DNA of 64,000 nucleotides from Porpolomopsis calyptriformis (taxonomy: Eukaryota; Basidiomycota; Agaricomycetes; Agaricales; Hygrophoraceae): positions 1,612,001 through 1,676,000 of the forward strand of contig OX621167.1 of NCBI GenBank assembly GCA_951640195.1, in the 5' to 3' direction. Numbering within the stretch: the stretch's first letter is position 1; every line of letters starts with the position of its first letter. Below are positions 47,201 to 57,031 of the stretch, in pieces. The notes below the pieces were generated by a model. It was not told where the DNA came from. It did not search any database and saw only the letters and a program-made list of their open reading frames with translations. Made by a program: the position numbers and the translations under genes.

Positions 47201-47507
47201 GATCCAATACCTCAATGTGGAGGTACAATGTGTCACTAACATACCTTCAAGATGAGGATCGGTACCTATGGACTTGTGAAGCACAAATATGCACTCACAA
47301 CCCTCAGCTTACTCACTAGGTAGCCAGACATCATCTTGAATGTGGATGCTTCAATGCATATCACATCTACCGCCTAAATGACATCTCCTAGCTTCAAGGT
47401 TTTATAGGTAATATTTCTCCCAGTGAAAGCATTGACAATGGTTTAGGGGCCAGTGCAAGCAACCCTGCTGCTCTAATTCTCTCTATAGTGTATGTTAATG
47501 AAGGTCT
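44256..47507 (+). pseudogene. KDZ-family transposase relic
   Basis: Ordered blocks match the KDZ (Kyakuja-Dileera-Zisupton) transposase as I know it: AMTEVYMDWSL (44790-44830); ALELYYISHL then SFVKTLCDLF (45090-45180); FNLHLAIHAKVYQAVQV (45280-45340); a Cys pair and the tract preceding DGNNSL (45370-45455); NYQQALDILA...FKLWLEEEKVYL...MEYWQKLVNLQ (46325-46530); IKLGIVQHWEPEGPKW (46745-46795); and CGCFNAYHIYRLNDIS (47340-47390). Stops, frameshifts and an uncertain middle show decay. The F2 LTR starts at 47508. KDZ elements are known from basidiomycetes, where they spread together with TET/JBP genes; no TET/JBP is seen here. Confidence 0.75.
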
Positions 47508-47919
47508 TGTCACAGACATAATTTTTCCTTCTCTCTCTATATTTGTTATTGTAGTTTAGTTGGACTTGTCTTATCTTGCTTGGGATTCCCCACAATTATG
47601 CTATGGGATTCCCCATAGCCTTACCTTTTTCATTTACCTTAAGTAGGATATATTTCATTTCTGACTACTTATGTTTTATCTCTTCACATGCTCCACATTG
47701 TTATCATGCTTATCTTTTACTTGCCGCATATACTCCTCATTGTAACACTGACTCATCTGCAGTAGCATAGTCAGTATATAAACCCCTAGTTAGTTGTACT
47801 CAGACCTTAAGTCTGATTCCTCATTAGACACCCCAATAACTAGGACTTGAGACTATTATCATTGTCTTGGACAGAGCACTCCGAAGTAAAATCATCTTGA
47901 CAGTGACCAGTTTATAACA
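47508..47919 (+). repeat. F2 5' LTR
   Basis: 412 bp, TGTCACAGAC...TTTATAACA. TATATAAA is at 47775-47782 and AAGTCTGATTC at 47809-47819; the complement of the latter overlaps the inner LTR edge (47919-47931). Confidence 0.94.
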
Positions 47920-48276
47920 AGAATCAGACTTTCTTCTTGCTCTCTCCTCTTGACTTGATCCACCCTTACTTTCACACTGGACGACGACGAAGATTTCTAT
48001 AACTCCTCTAAGTGAAATCCTCTTTCTTAATCACTTTACTCACAAACATGAATCTTCCCAGACCAGAGCAAGGAAGCTAGTCAAGCTCCCCCTCTACCAG
48101 GAACCTCACAGGCTTTAGGAAGAACCTGAAGTGAAACAACTTGATTACTCACCACCACCCAGTCACAACGTCCCATCACTCTCCCTTCTATCAGCTATCA
48201 ACCCTTCCCATTCCAACAACCTACTTGACCTTCATCACCTTTAACCACACCTTCACCTTCACCATCACCACCACTA
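47920..48276 (+). other. F2 leader, non-coding
   Basis: Starts with the priming segment, then a CT-rich leader to the gag ATG. No other gene seen. Confidence 0.6.
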
Positions 48277-49482
48277 ATGGGTTCTCATGCTAATCCCCCT
48301 GTTCCCAACCTCAATGAGATTCTTGCAATTATGAATGACTTGCAGAGAGAAGTAGCTGCTCTCCAGGCTTCCAACATGCAACAGGTGACAGAGATTCATA
48401 ATCTCAATCAACAACTTGCTGCCCAAGCTTAGCCTCAGTGCCTACTGCAACCTCAACTGCAACCTCCTGCCACTCCCACTATTAAGATAAAGATGGCCAA
48501 GCTAGATGAGTTTACTGGTTGACAGCAGGACATCAACAAATTTATTAACAGCTGCAAGTTATCTTTCATGGGAAAACTATACCACGATAAACACAAGATT
48601 CCCTTTACCCTTTCTTTCATGAAAGGGACCATGGCCCAAACCTGGGCTGAAAAGGAGATTAACAACATGAGAGCTATCCTGTAGACAAGCCTGACTGCTA
48701 CCTGGGCTGCATTTGTAGCTCAATTCCAATCTACATTTGAAGGAATCAACAGACAGTCTCGTGCTTGTAACAACATCAAGAATCTCCAACAGGGAAGAAA
48801 GAAGATTGAAGACTACAACCTGTGCTTTGGCACTTTACAGGTCAATACCAGTTTCAACAATGCCACCCTCATTGATCTATACCAAGCTGGACTTGACAGT
48901 GAGTTCATTGAATTCATTTACTCACTCCCCGCCATCCCCACCACTCTCCAAGAATGGAAGGATGTGGCAACATGCTACCAATATCAGAAGGACATTCTTG
49001 CCTCACAGACACAGTCCTCCACATCCCAACCCCAATACTCCAACCCCTTTCCTGCCTGAGGATTGTCTGTGGCTGCAACGACGACCTGTCAAATGTCAGC
49101 AGCCCCCACAGTCAAGAGAGAAGAGTCTTCCTCTTCTACCCTTACAATCCCTTATGGAAACTGCTACTCCTGTAGCCAACCTGGGCACTTTGCCAATGCC
49201 TGCCCAAACTGTGTCACCAGTGATGCGAAGAATTTACCTGATACCTCTTCCTCATGTTGAGGAGGATACTATCGAGGTAGAGGAGGTTACCAAGGATGAG
49301 GATGAGGACAAGGTTGAGATGTATGTGTTATTACTGCTGAGCCCAATGTGGAGAATGTCAGCTTGCCCACTACACTGGCAACAAGCGAGACTCCATCGGA
49401 TATGGTGAAATGTGGTATATGCAATTAGTCAGATGATCAAAAGAAGAGGCTGTCAATAGACTTGAAGTCCCAGGGTTTTTGA
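48277..49482 (+). pseudogene. F2 gag
   Basis: ATG 48277 (MGSHANPPVPNLNE), a coiled segment REVAALQASNMQQ, gag domain with MAKLDEFT, and zinc knuckle CYSCSQPGHFANACP (49160-49205). The frame ends in CAG GGT TTT TGA (49471-49482). In-frame TAG and TGA codons (for example near 48430, 48522 and 48682) and a frameshift near 49060 inactivate it. Confidence 0.9.
49473..49479 (+). promoter_or_regulatory. F2 gag-pol -1 frameshift heptamer GGGTTTT
   Basis: Directly precedes the gag TGA (49480-49482). The -1 frame reads on into the pol leader (FLKGLDDLPNIT) until J2 interrupts it. Confidence 0.72.
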
Positions 49483-49989
49483 AAGGTTTGGATGATTTGC
49501 CTAATATTACGGTGATACAACCCCTTGGTCCCTTGAGCTCTGGAGGATATGTTTTATATATCTATGTGATCCTCAGGACATCTACTACACTACTATGATG
49601 TCCCTGACTACGCGATTTGGCTTCCTGTCCAGTGATTTATCTCCGAATTCTTCGATCCTTCGATTCACAATCACAGCTCATATCAAAGAATGCATCTGAT
49701 AGCCAGACATCCATTGTGTATATTTCCATCGTTTCCATTAACCCTTTCACTGGTGGCTTCATTCAGAAGTCTCATCCCTTTACTATATAGCATATAAAGG
49801 GATCTTTGTTTTCACAGATATATTTACTTGTAGATATGTTTGTATCATAGAGAAGGAAGATAGATTCCATTGTCCCACGTCTAGTCCTTCATGTTTGAGC
49901 CTCTTCGACTACCTCTAGCACTCTAGAGAGTGCTCCAACTTTCCAACTTCTTCTAGTTCTTTGATTTTTACAATTTCTTTGATAGCTCC

Positions 49990-50348
49990 TGTCAGAGATA
50001 TATTTTTTCCTTTTCCTTTGCTCATCTATTCCCATTTACATCAGACAGTTTACACCAATAGCCGCTTAGCCACCCAAGCTCCACTTAGTAATACAAGGTG
50101 ACCAAGCCATATCTATATTTAGTCAACCATCACTCTCCTTATCTACATGACTCATCCATAGTCGTTACGACTCACACATAGTCAATATGACTCATACTTA
50201 GCTAGTATATAAAGCTAGCAGTAGATAGACTTAGGATAAGTCTGTTTCTTTCGTTAACACCCCAATCAGTAGTCTTCCAACCCTTTAAAACCCTACACCC
50301 AGAGCCTGAAGTAAAACCTTGCGATCAACCCTAGACTGCTGTCTAACA
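49990..50348 (+). repeat. A2 5' LTR
   Basis: TATATAAA at 50206-50213; AAGTCTGTTTCTT at 50238-50250 is exactly complementary to AAGAAACAGACTT at 50348-50360, which spans the LTR inner edge. Confidence 0.96.
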
Positions 50349-50360
50349 AGAAACAGACTT
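50348..50360 (+). promoter_or_regulatory. A2 self-complementary primer-binding site
   Basis: AAGAAACAGACTT pairs over 13 nt with the LTR segment 32 nt below the TATA box, i.e. with the probable 5' end of the transcript. It does not start with TGG, as a site for a tRNA 3' CCA end would. Confidence 0.7.
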
Positions 50361-50528
50361 CCTTCTTGCTCACTCCACGCTATACAACCCCTACTCTGTC
50401 TGGCCAGTGCTGAAGGTCTTCACCCACGAGATCAATTTCACCACCCAGACATTAACATCAATTAGGCTTGCTCTCTCCCCTTGTATTCCTGTCAAGCCCC
50501 CTAATATCCAACTGCCACCGTTCCACCA

Positions 50529-51932
50529 ATGGTTTTGACTCGTTCATCATCCACTATCCCTCACCCTGCTATCCCTCTCTCCCAGGAAGGCTCTCTCCCT
50601 CCTGCCCCAGCTCCCATCCCCGACGAGATGGTTGACCCTGCCCAAGAAGAAGAAGAACAAGAAGAAGAAGAATAAGCAGGTCCCTCTCACTCAAAAGGGA
50701 AAGGTCGAGCTGAGGACAATGATGAGGATGAAGAAGAAGATCCACATGTAGCCTTCGAGATCATGAAGCAGGATTATCAACAATTGCTGCAGGTCCAACA
50801 AGACCAAGCGCAAGCGAGTCATAGAATCGAACAACAACTCCAAGTATTGATGGCCAACCTCATAGGCCCCCAACCTGTCCCTGCCCCTCTTGGGCTATTC
50901 CCACAACCTCTCCAAGCACCCCCAGTATTCCCCCAACCTGCCCCTGCCCCTGCCCCTGCCCCCGCCAAGATCAAAATGAACCCTCCTGACAAATTCTCTG
51001 GTGATCCCACCAAGCTTCGCAATTTCCTGTGTCAAGTGAAGCTGAACCATTTGGGACGACCAGGAATCTCAGAGGCCGACAAGATTATCTATGCCTTGTT
51101 GTTCATGATCGGAGGAAATGCAGAACCATGGGCTGAGCGTCAAGTAGACGCTTACACAACGTTGAACTGGGTTGGTGCTGATTGGGCTGTCTTTGAACAA
51201 GCCCTCGCCTGAGACTTTGGAGACTTGGACCCCAAGTCAACTGCTCAACTGAAGATCAAGGATGTCAAGCAGTTCAACAAGAGCGCAGAGGAGTATAACA
51301 TCAATTTCAATCAATGGGCCTATGATACTGGATACGGACAAGAAGCTTTGACAACTTTATATAAAGATGGACTCAACCCCTCCCTTTTGCGACAGATCTA
51401 CCTTTCAGATCGTCAACCCACCACCCTCTTTGAATGGCAGTCTCGTGTTGCTGAACTTGACAGACGACATCGAGAATTTTTGGCTAGAACATCTTCTAAG
51501 CCCCAGACTCGCAACACTCGCATCACCAACACCCCCTACCGACAAGGACCACCTGCTGGTCCCTCCACCTATTCCAACCCTGCTGCCCCCAGAATCAAAC
51601 AAGAAGAAAAGCCTGCTTCACTAGGAGGAATTCCCAAAGGAGCATATTTCAACTGTGGACGATTTGGCCACTTTGCCAGTTCTTGTCCCAATGCTCCTAG
51701 GACGAGTACTTCTGGTTCTGGAAGCTGCCCCTTCACCCCAGCAGCTAGAGGTTGTGGAGGAAAGAAACCTGGTCGAGGAAGAAATGTTCGAGTTCTGGAG
51801 ACCTCAGCCTCGATTGAGGAGGTCAACTCCAATGAAGATTCTCATCAAGACTTCGAGAAGTGTGGTATCGTCAACTGGGAGCCTAAGAGGAAAGAAGAGC
51901 TGAAGAGAGCTTTGGAGAAACAGGGTTTTTGA
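50529..51932 (+). pseudogene. A2 gag
   Basis: ATG 50529 (MVLTRSSST), an acidic E/D-rich stretch, the coiled segment QQLLQVQQDQAQASHRIEQQ, Pro/Ala repeats, gag domain MNPPDKFSGDPTKLRNFL, and knuckle YFNCGRFGHFASSC with the first Cys changed to Tyr (Cys in A1). Stops at 50674 (TAA) and 51210 (TGA for Arg). The frame ends at TGA 51930-51932. Confidence 0.93.
51923..51929 (+). promoter_or_regulatory. A2 gag-pol -1 frameshift heptamer GGGTTTT
   Basis: CAG GGT TTT TGA in gag phase; stepping back one base gives G-F-L-N-S and the pol frame, open to 52086. Confidence 0.78.
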
Positions 51933-54900
51933 ACAGTCCGGACAATAGCTCGTGTGTTGCGGACTCCTTTTCTATGTGTACCACTACCCCTATGCAATCT
52001 ATTTCCCAAATTCTTGGTGCACTTGATTCGAGCGAAGAAGCTTTAACCATACCCCTTTGGTTGGAGACCACAGACACTGGTAGATGAATTGCCGCCAGTG
52101 CATTGATAGACTCTGGCGCCTCTGGATGCTTTATAAACTGGAATTTTGTGCAGGAGCGCGATATCCCTTTTTATCGATTGGAAGAACCAATCCCTGTGTG
52201 GAACGCAGATGGGACAGACAACCGAGGAGGTCCCATCGAATATGCTGTAGACCTGTGGATGGAGACGCCAGATTTTCCTAGGGAACGAACCCATTTGGAA
52301 GTGACGAATTTAGGAGATATGATACAGGTTATCCTCAGCTACCCGTGGCTCAAACGTAACGATCCCCTGGTTGACTGGAAGGCTGGAACACTGACTTCAC
52401 GTCAGACTGTGGCCCCAACCAAGACTTCTCAGGCTGGAGTGATAGTGTCACGAGTAGGCTCTACGTTGAATGGCAACTCCTACGCCAAGATTATCAGATT
52501 GGTCTCACTGGGAGACCATGCAAGACCCACTACTGTGGAGGAAGATATGAAGAAGTATGTGCCGAAGAAATACTGGAGGCACTGGAAGGTGTTTATGAAG
52601 ACCACCTTTGATGAACTTCCCCCACGACGACCAGAATTTGACCATGCAATCAATCTCGAACCTACCTTTAGACCCAAGATCGGAAAGGTGTACAAACTCA
52701 CTGAGTACGAACAGGGAAAGCTGAATGAATTCCTGGAGGAACAACTTGCAAGTGGACGAATACGACGATCAAACTCCAAACAAGCTGCCTCGTTCTTCTT
52801 TGCTACTAAAGGTGAAGAAGTTAATGCCCAAGGACAAGATGCTGGACTACGTCCAATCCAAGACTATCGCTATCTGAATGCTCACACAATCCCAGATGCC
52901 TATCCCTTACCTCTCATCTCTGAGATTATTCAACAGACCAAGTTATCAGAAGCGGAACTGTTCACAGTCATGGATATCCGATGGGGCTTTAGCAATATTC
53001 GTATCAAAGAAGGAGACGAATGGAAAGGAGCCTTCAACACTCGACGAGGGCTGTTTGAGCCCACCGTTATGTTCTTTGGAATGCGAAACTCGCCTGCCTC
53101 CTTCCAACGAATGATCGACGTTCTCTTCAAAGAGGTTATCGATTCCAAGCAGGTCTATATCTATATTGACGATATCCTGATCATGGGAAAGGACCTCACC
53201 GAACTCACCTATTGGATGGAACGAACTCTAGAGATCATGGAGAAGAATCAACTGTCCTGCAAACCCGTCAAGTGCCAGTTCGAGAAAAAGGAAGTGATTT
53301 ATCTGGGGATGATGATCTCAAAAGGCCACATTGCTATTAACCCCAAGAAGGTTGAGGCGATCAGAACCTGGCCTATCCCCCAGAAGAAACGAGATCTCCA
53401 ATCCTTCCTTGGCACTGCCAACTTTTGGCGGAGGTTTATCAAGGATTACTCCCTGATTGCTCGTCCTCTTAATGAGCTCCTATGAAAGGATCAAGAATGG
53501 ATTTGGACCCCTAAGCAACAACATGCTTTTGATACCCTCAAGAATGCACTTACCTCTGCTCCTGTTTTGAGGACCCCGAAGCCAGACCTTCCTTACCTTC
53601 TGGAGACGGATGCTTCTGGTGTTGCACTGGGTGCAGTCTTGACCCAGAAAGAGAATGACGAAGAAGATTGGCATCCCATTGGCTTCTACTCCAAGACCCT
53701 CCTCCCAGCTGAACGAAATTACCCCACCCATGACCAAGAGCTTTTGGCCATCATATCTGCCTTGAATGAATGGAGATACCTTCTACAAGGGACACGACAG
53801 CCTATTATGATCAAGACTGATAACCAGTCCCTCCAATATTTCATGACCAGTCATCAACTCTCCAGGCGCCAGGCTAGATGGTCTGAATTTTTAGCTCGCT
53901 TTTGGTTCAGAATCAGCTACCAGCCTAGGATCAAGAATAAGGCTGATGGACTCTCCAAGCGTCCAGATCATTACCCGGAGTCTTATGAGGAGGTGGAGGA
54001 CAAGGTCCTTCTGCCAAAAGAACTTTTTGTCAATGCGCTTTTCATCAATGCGATTATCAGTTTATCGTCCCCCAACTTTTTATCCAAGCTTTGTTTTCAT
54101 TCCCCCCTACCTCTCGAGATCATGGCCAAAATTGAAGATCCCTCTTCCGGATACACCCACATAGATGGCATTGTGCGCGATGCTGGAGATCGTATAGTTG
54201 TGCCAAAGGATATATCTTTGCGCACAGAAATTATTCGATTGACCCACGACACACCCACTGGTGGCCATCCCGGCATTGAGAAGACGAAGGAACTGCTCCT
54301 CTGTAATTACACATGGGAAGGTGCCCCACAAGATATCACCAATTACGTGAAGTCCTGCCTTGCTTGTCAACAGACCAAGGTTTACCCACAGAAACCCACT
54401 GGACTTCTCCAACCGTTACCCCCTCCTACTAAACCATGGCAACAGATCACTGCTGATCTAATCGTGGAACTCCCCAATTCAAAAGGATTTGATGCTATTC
54501 TAGTTGTGGTGGACAGATTCACCAAACGGGCTCACTTCATCCCAACAACCGGAAACCTATCTGCTAAAGGAACTGCTGCGCTGTTTCAAGAACATGTCTG
54601 GAAACACCATGGATGGCCAGAGAAGATCATCACCGATCGAGGAACCCAATTCTCATCAAAATTCGCTACGTCATTGAACGAACTCCTAGGAACCACTTCT
54701 GGGCTTTCTACCGCCTATCACCCCCAAACAGACGGACAAACCGAACGAACCAATCAAGAGTTAGAGCAGTATGTACGGCTCTACACTAACTTCATGCAAG
54801 ACGATTGGAAAGATTGGTTAGCTCCGGCGGAGTTCACTTATAACAACCGAGAACATTCCTCCACTCACCAATCCCCCTTCTGGCTTGAATATGGCCGACA

Positions 54901-55510
54901 CCCTCACACCCCCTTATCAGTTCCAACCCAAACCTCAAATCCCAATGCCAACGAGTTTTATGTGCAGCTCACTAGGGCTAGAGAGAATGCTGAAGAGTCT
55001 CTCCAAAAGACCGCTAACTCAATGAAGCTCTATGCCAATTGAAAACGTCAAAAGGAACCCACGTTTTACGAAGGACAAAGGGTCTGGCTTGATGCCAAGA
55101 ATTTGAAAACTGGCCGGCCCGCAAAGAAACTGGATGTCCACTGGCTCGGACCTTTTATAATTCTAAAACAAGTATCGCCTGTGGCTTACCGACTAAAGCT
55201 ACCGCTGTCATGGAGGATTCATCCCGTGTTTCACGTTTCGCTACTCAAGGCTCTAGAAGAGAATCTCGATCTCCACCCCCCGATCAGAGAAGATGACAAT
55301 CTCCGACCACCTCCAGATGTGATCGAAGGAGAGCCTGAGTATGAAGTGGAATGTATCTTAAATCACACCCCAGGAAAACGAAACTGACAATATCTAATCA
55401 AGTGGAAAGGCTACCCGATAGAGGCAGCCACCTGGGAACCATGATGGAACCTCAAGCATGCAAAAGACGTCTTAATGAATTATGAAAAGTCTATTCAAGC
55501 AGCGATTTAA
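51930..55510 (+). pseudogene. A2 pol (protease, RT, RNase H, integrase, chromodomain)
   Basis: The best-preserved pol in the window. Protease ALIDSGASGCFINW (52100-52145); RT with RPIQDYRYLNAHTIPDAYPLP and YIDDILIMG (53155-53190); RNase H ETDASGVALGAVL and DNQSLQYF; integrase H2C2 finger (HPGIEKTKELL...CLACQQTK, 54270-54385); core TADLIVELP, IITDRGTQFSSKF and HPQTDGQTERTNQELEQY; chromodomain EPEYEVECILNH...YLIKWKGYP (55330-55430); stop 55508. Lesions are few: TGA at 52086, 53483, 55040, 55386 and 55443, most or all at Arg positions. RT through integrase is otherwise collinear. Confidence 0.95.
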
Positions 55511-55624
55511 CTCTCTTTTACGAATACTACCGACATCACGATCATTGAATCTCCTTTTCTCCTTTTCAATCTCCGACAATTATAAGGACTTCCCCTTTCC
55601 AACAATCATCAAAAGAAGCATGAA

Positions 55625-56317
55625 ATGCCCCGTGAAGTTCATTACGCCCACAAGTCGACTGGGAGGCGTCCACCCTGAGGGAACCCCACCGCTTCTACCT
55701 CCAACCTCCCCCCCGATTCTTCTTCCTCCTCTTCCTCGTCCGACAGTGTCTTGGTTACCCGACGGTTCAAGAAGCCGAAGCAACGTACCGATACTATCAA
55801 CAAGCTGGGACGAAACCGTAACTATCGAGGGCTCCCCTTTGCCAAGGTTGAGCACCTATCTGGGTGTCCCGAAACCTACGTCCCATTTATTTTTGGAGCA
55901 CGTCGATGCGAACTTAACTACGACCGTCACTGGTACACGTTCGACAAGGACAGCGACTTTGACAACAAGAAGAATCAACTCGAAGATTGGCTGGAGGTGT
56001 ACCAAGTTGGGCGCCAACTTTTGATGGTTATACCGGACCAGGATGAATCCGACATCACCACCCCCACTATCCCTGAAGACCCCATCTCACACTGCATCCA
56101 TCGCGTTGCTGACCGACTCTATACTGCCCGGAATGGGTACCGCTCGATGATGGATGCCAAGTACGAAAGGATCCTTGACCTGGAGGAGAATGCTGTGATG
56201 TGTAGGGAGCTGGCTGAAACTTGGTTGCGACGTGCCCGGGAGTTGGATGGCCGTTACCACTGGTTTGACCCAGATGGACACCTGCTTCAACCCCCAGTTT
56301 ATGATGGCGCGACCTAG
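55625..56317 (+). pseudogene. A2 additional ORF downstream of pol, 230 codons
   Basis: Starts MPREVHYAHKSTGRRPP at 55625, one TGA in place of Arg at about codon 18, then a Ser-run and an uninterrupted frame to 56317. Conserved block YVPFIFGARRCELNYDRHWYTFDKDSDFD, then an acidic segment (IPDQDESDITTPTIPEDPIS) and two predicted helices (IHRVADRLYTARNGYR; MCRELAETWLRRARELDG) ending YHWFDPDGHLLQPPVYDG. Same length in A1. No signal peptide, membrane segment or catalytic motif seen. A role as accessory capsid, RNA-binding or chromatin factor is conceivable but unsupported. Confidence 0.75.
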
Positions 56318-56596
56318 GGATTGGATGCTATTCCCGAATGAACAGTATTCCTTACGCCTCCCTTCTGGATGTGTGGTTAGAGAAGGTGATATCTACTGGA
56401 GAGTTGAGGAAAAGTATACTTAGTGGATAGTCTTTGATCCAACAACTATCCACTCATCCCTCCTCTTCATCGCTCACCTATCTCATCACCCCTCTACCCA
56501 CCTCTACCATCCCTTTACACCTCCCCTTGACACCCTTCCTTCACTTTGAAGGGTCTTCTCAAAATTCGGGACGAATTTCCTTTTTGTGGAGGTGAA

Positions 56597-56955
56597 TGTC
56601 AGAGATATATTTTTTCCTTTTCCTTTGCTCGTCTATTCCCATTTACATCAGACAGTTTACACCAATAGCCACTTAGCCACCCAAGCTCCGCTTAGTAATA
56701 CAAGGTGACCAAGCCATATCTATATTTAGTCAACCATCACTCTCCTTATCTACATGACTCATCCATAGTCGTTACGACTCACATGTAGTCAATATGACTC
56801 ATACTTAGCTAGTATATAAAGCTAGCAGTAGATAGACTTAGGATAAGTCTGTTTCTTTCGTTAACACCCCAATCAGTAGTCTTCCAACCCTTTAAAACCC
56901 TACACCCAGAGCCTGAAGTAAAACCTTGCGATCAACCCTAGACTGCCGTCTAACA
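56597..56955 (+). repeat. A2 3' LTR
   Basis: 359 bp, preceded by the polypurine-like TTTTTGTGGAGGTGAA and followed by TSD GCTCC. Confidence 0.96.
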
Positions 56956-57031
56956 GCTCCTTTCTATTGTGCCTCCCACCATCTCTTGGGGCAGATCCCA
57001 GAGCTGAGATGGCTCCACATTGCATCAATGG

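Larger units (their letters stand above)
49990..56955 (+). mobile_element. Complete Ty3/gypsy chromovirus A2, 6966 bp
   Basis: 359-bp LTRs at both ends, perfect TSD GCTCC (49985-49989, 56956-56960) inside J2. Same layout as A1 and largely collinear with it; LTRs differ at only a few sites. Confidence 0.97.
49513..57027 (+). repeat. Solo LTR-like element J2, split by A2
   Basis: Left part 49513-49989 (TGATACAACC...), right part 56956-57027 (...TTGCATCA). The 4-bp duplication is ACGG (49509-49512) / ATGG (57028-57031). Inserted in the F2 gag-pol boundary. Confidence 0.88.
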
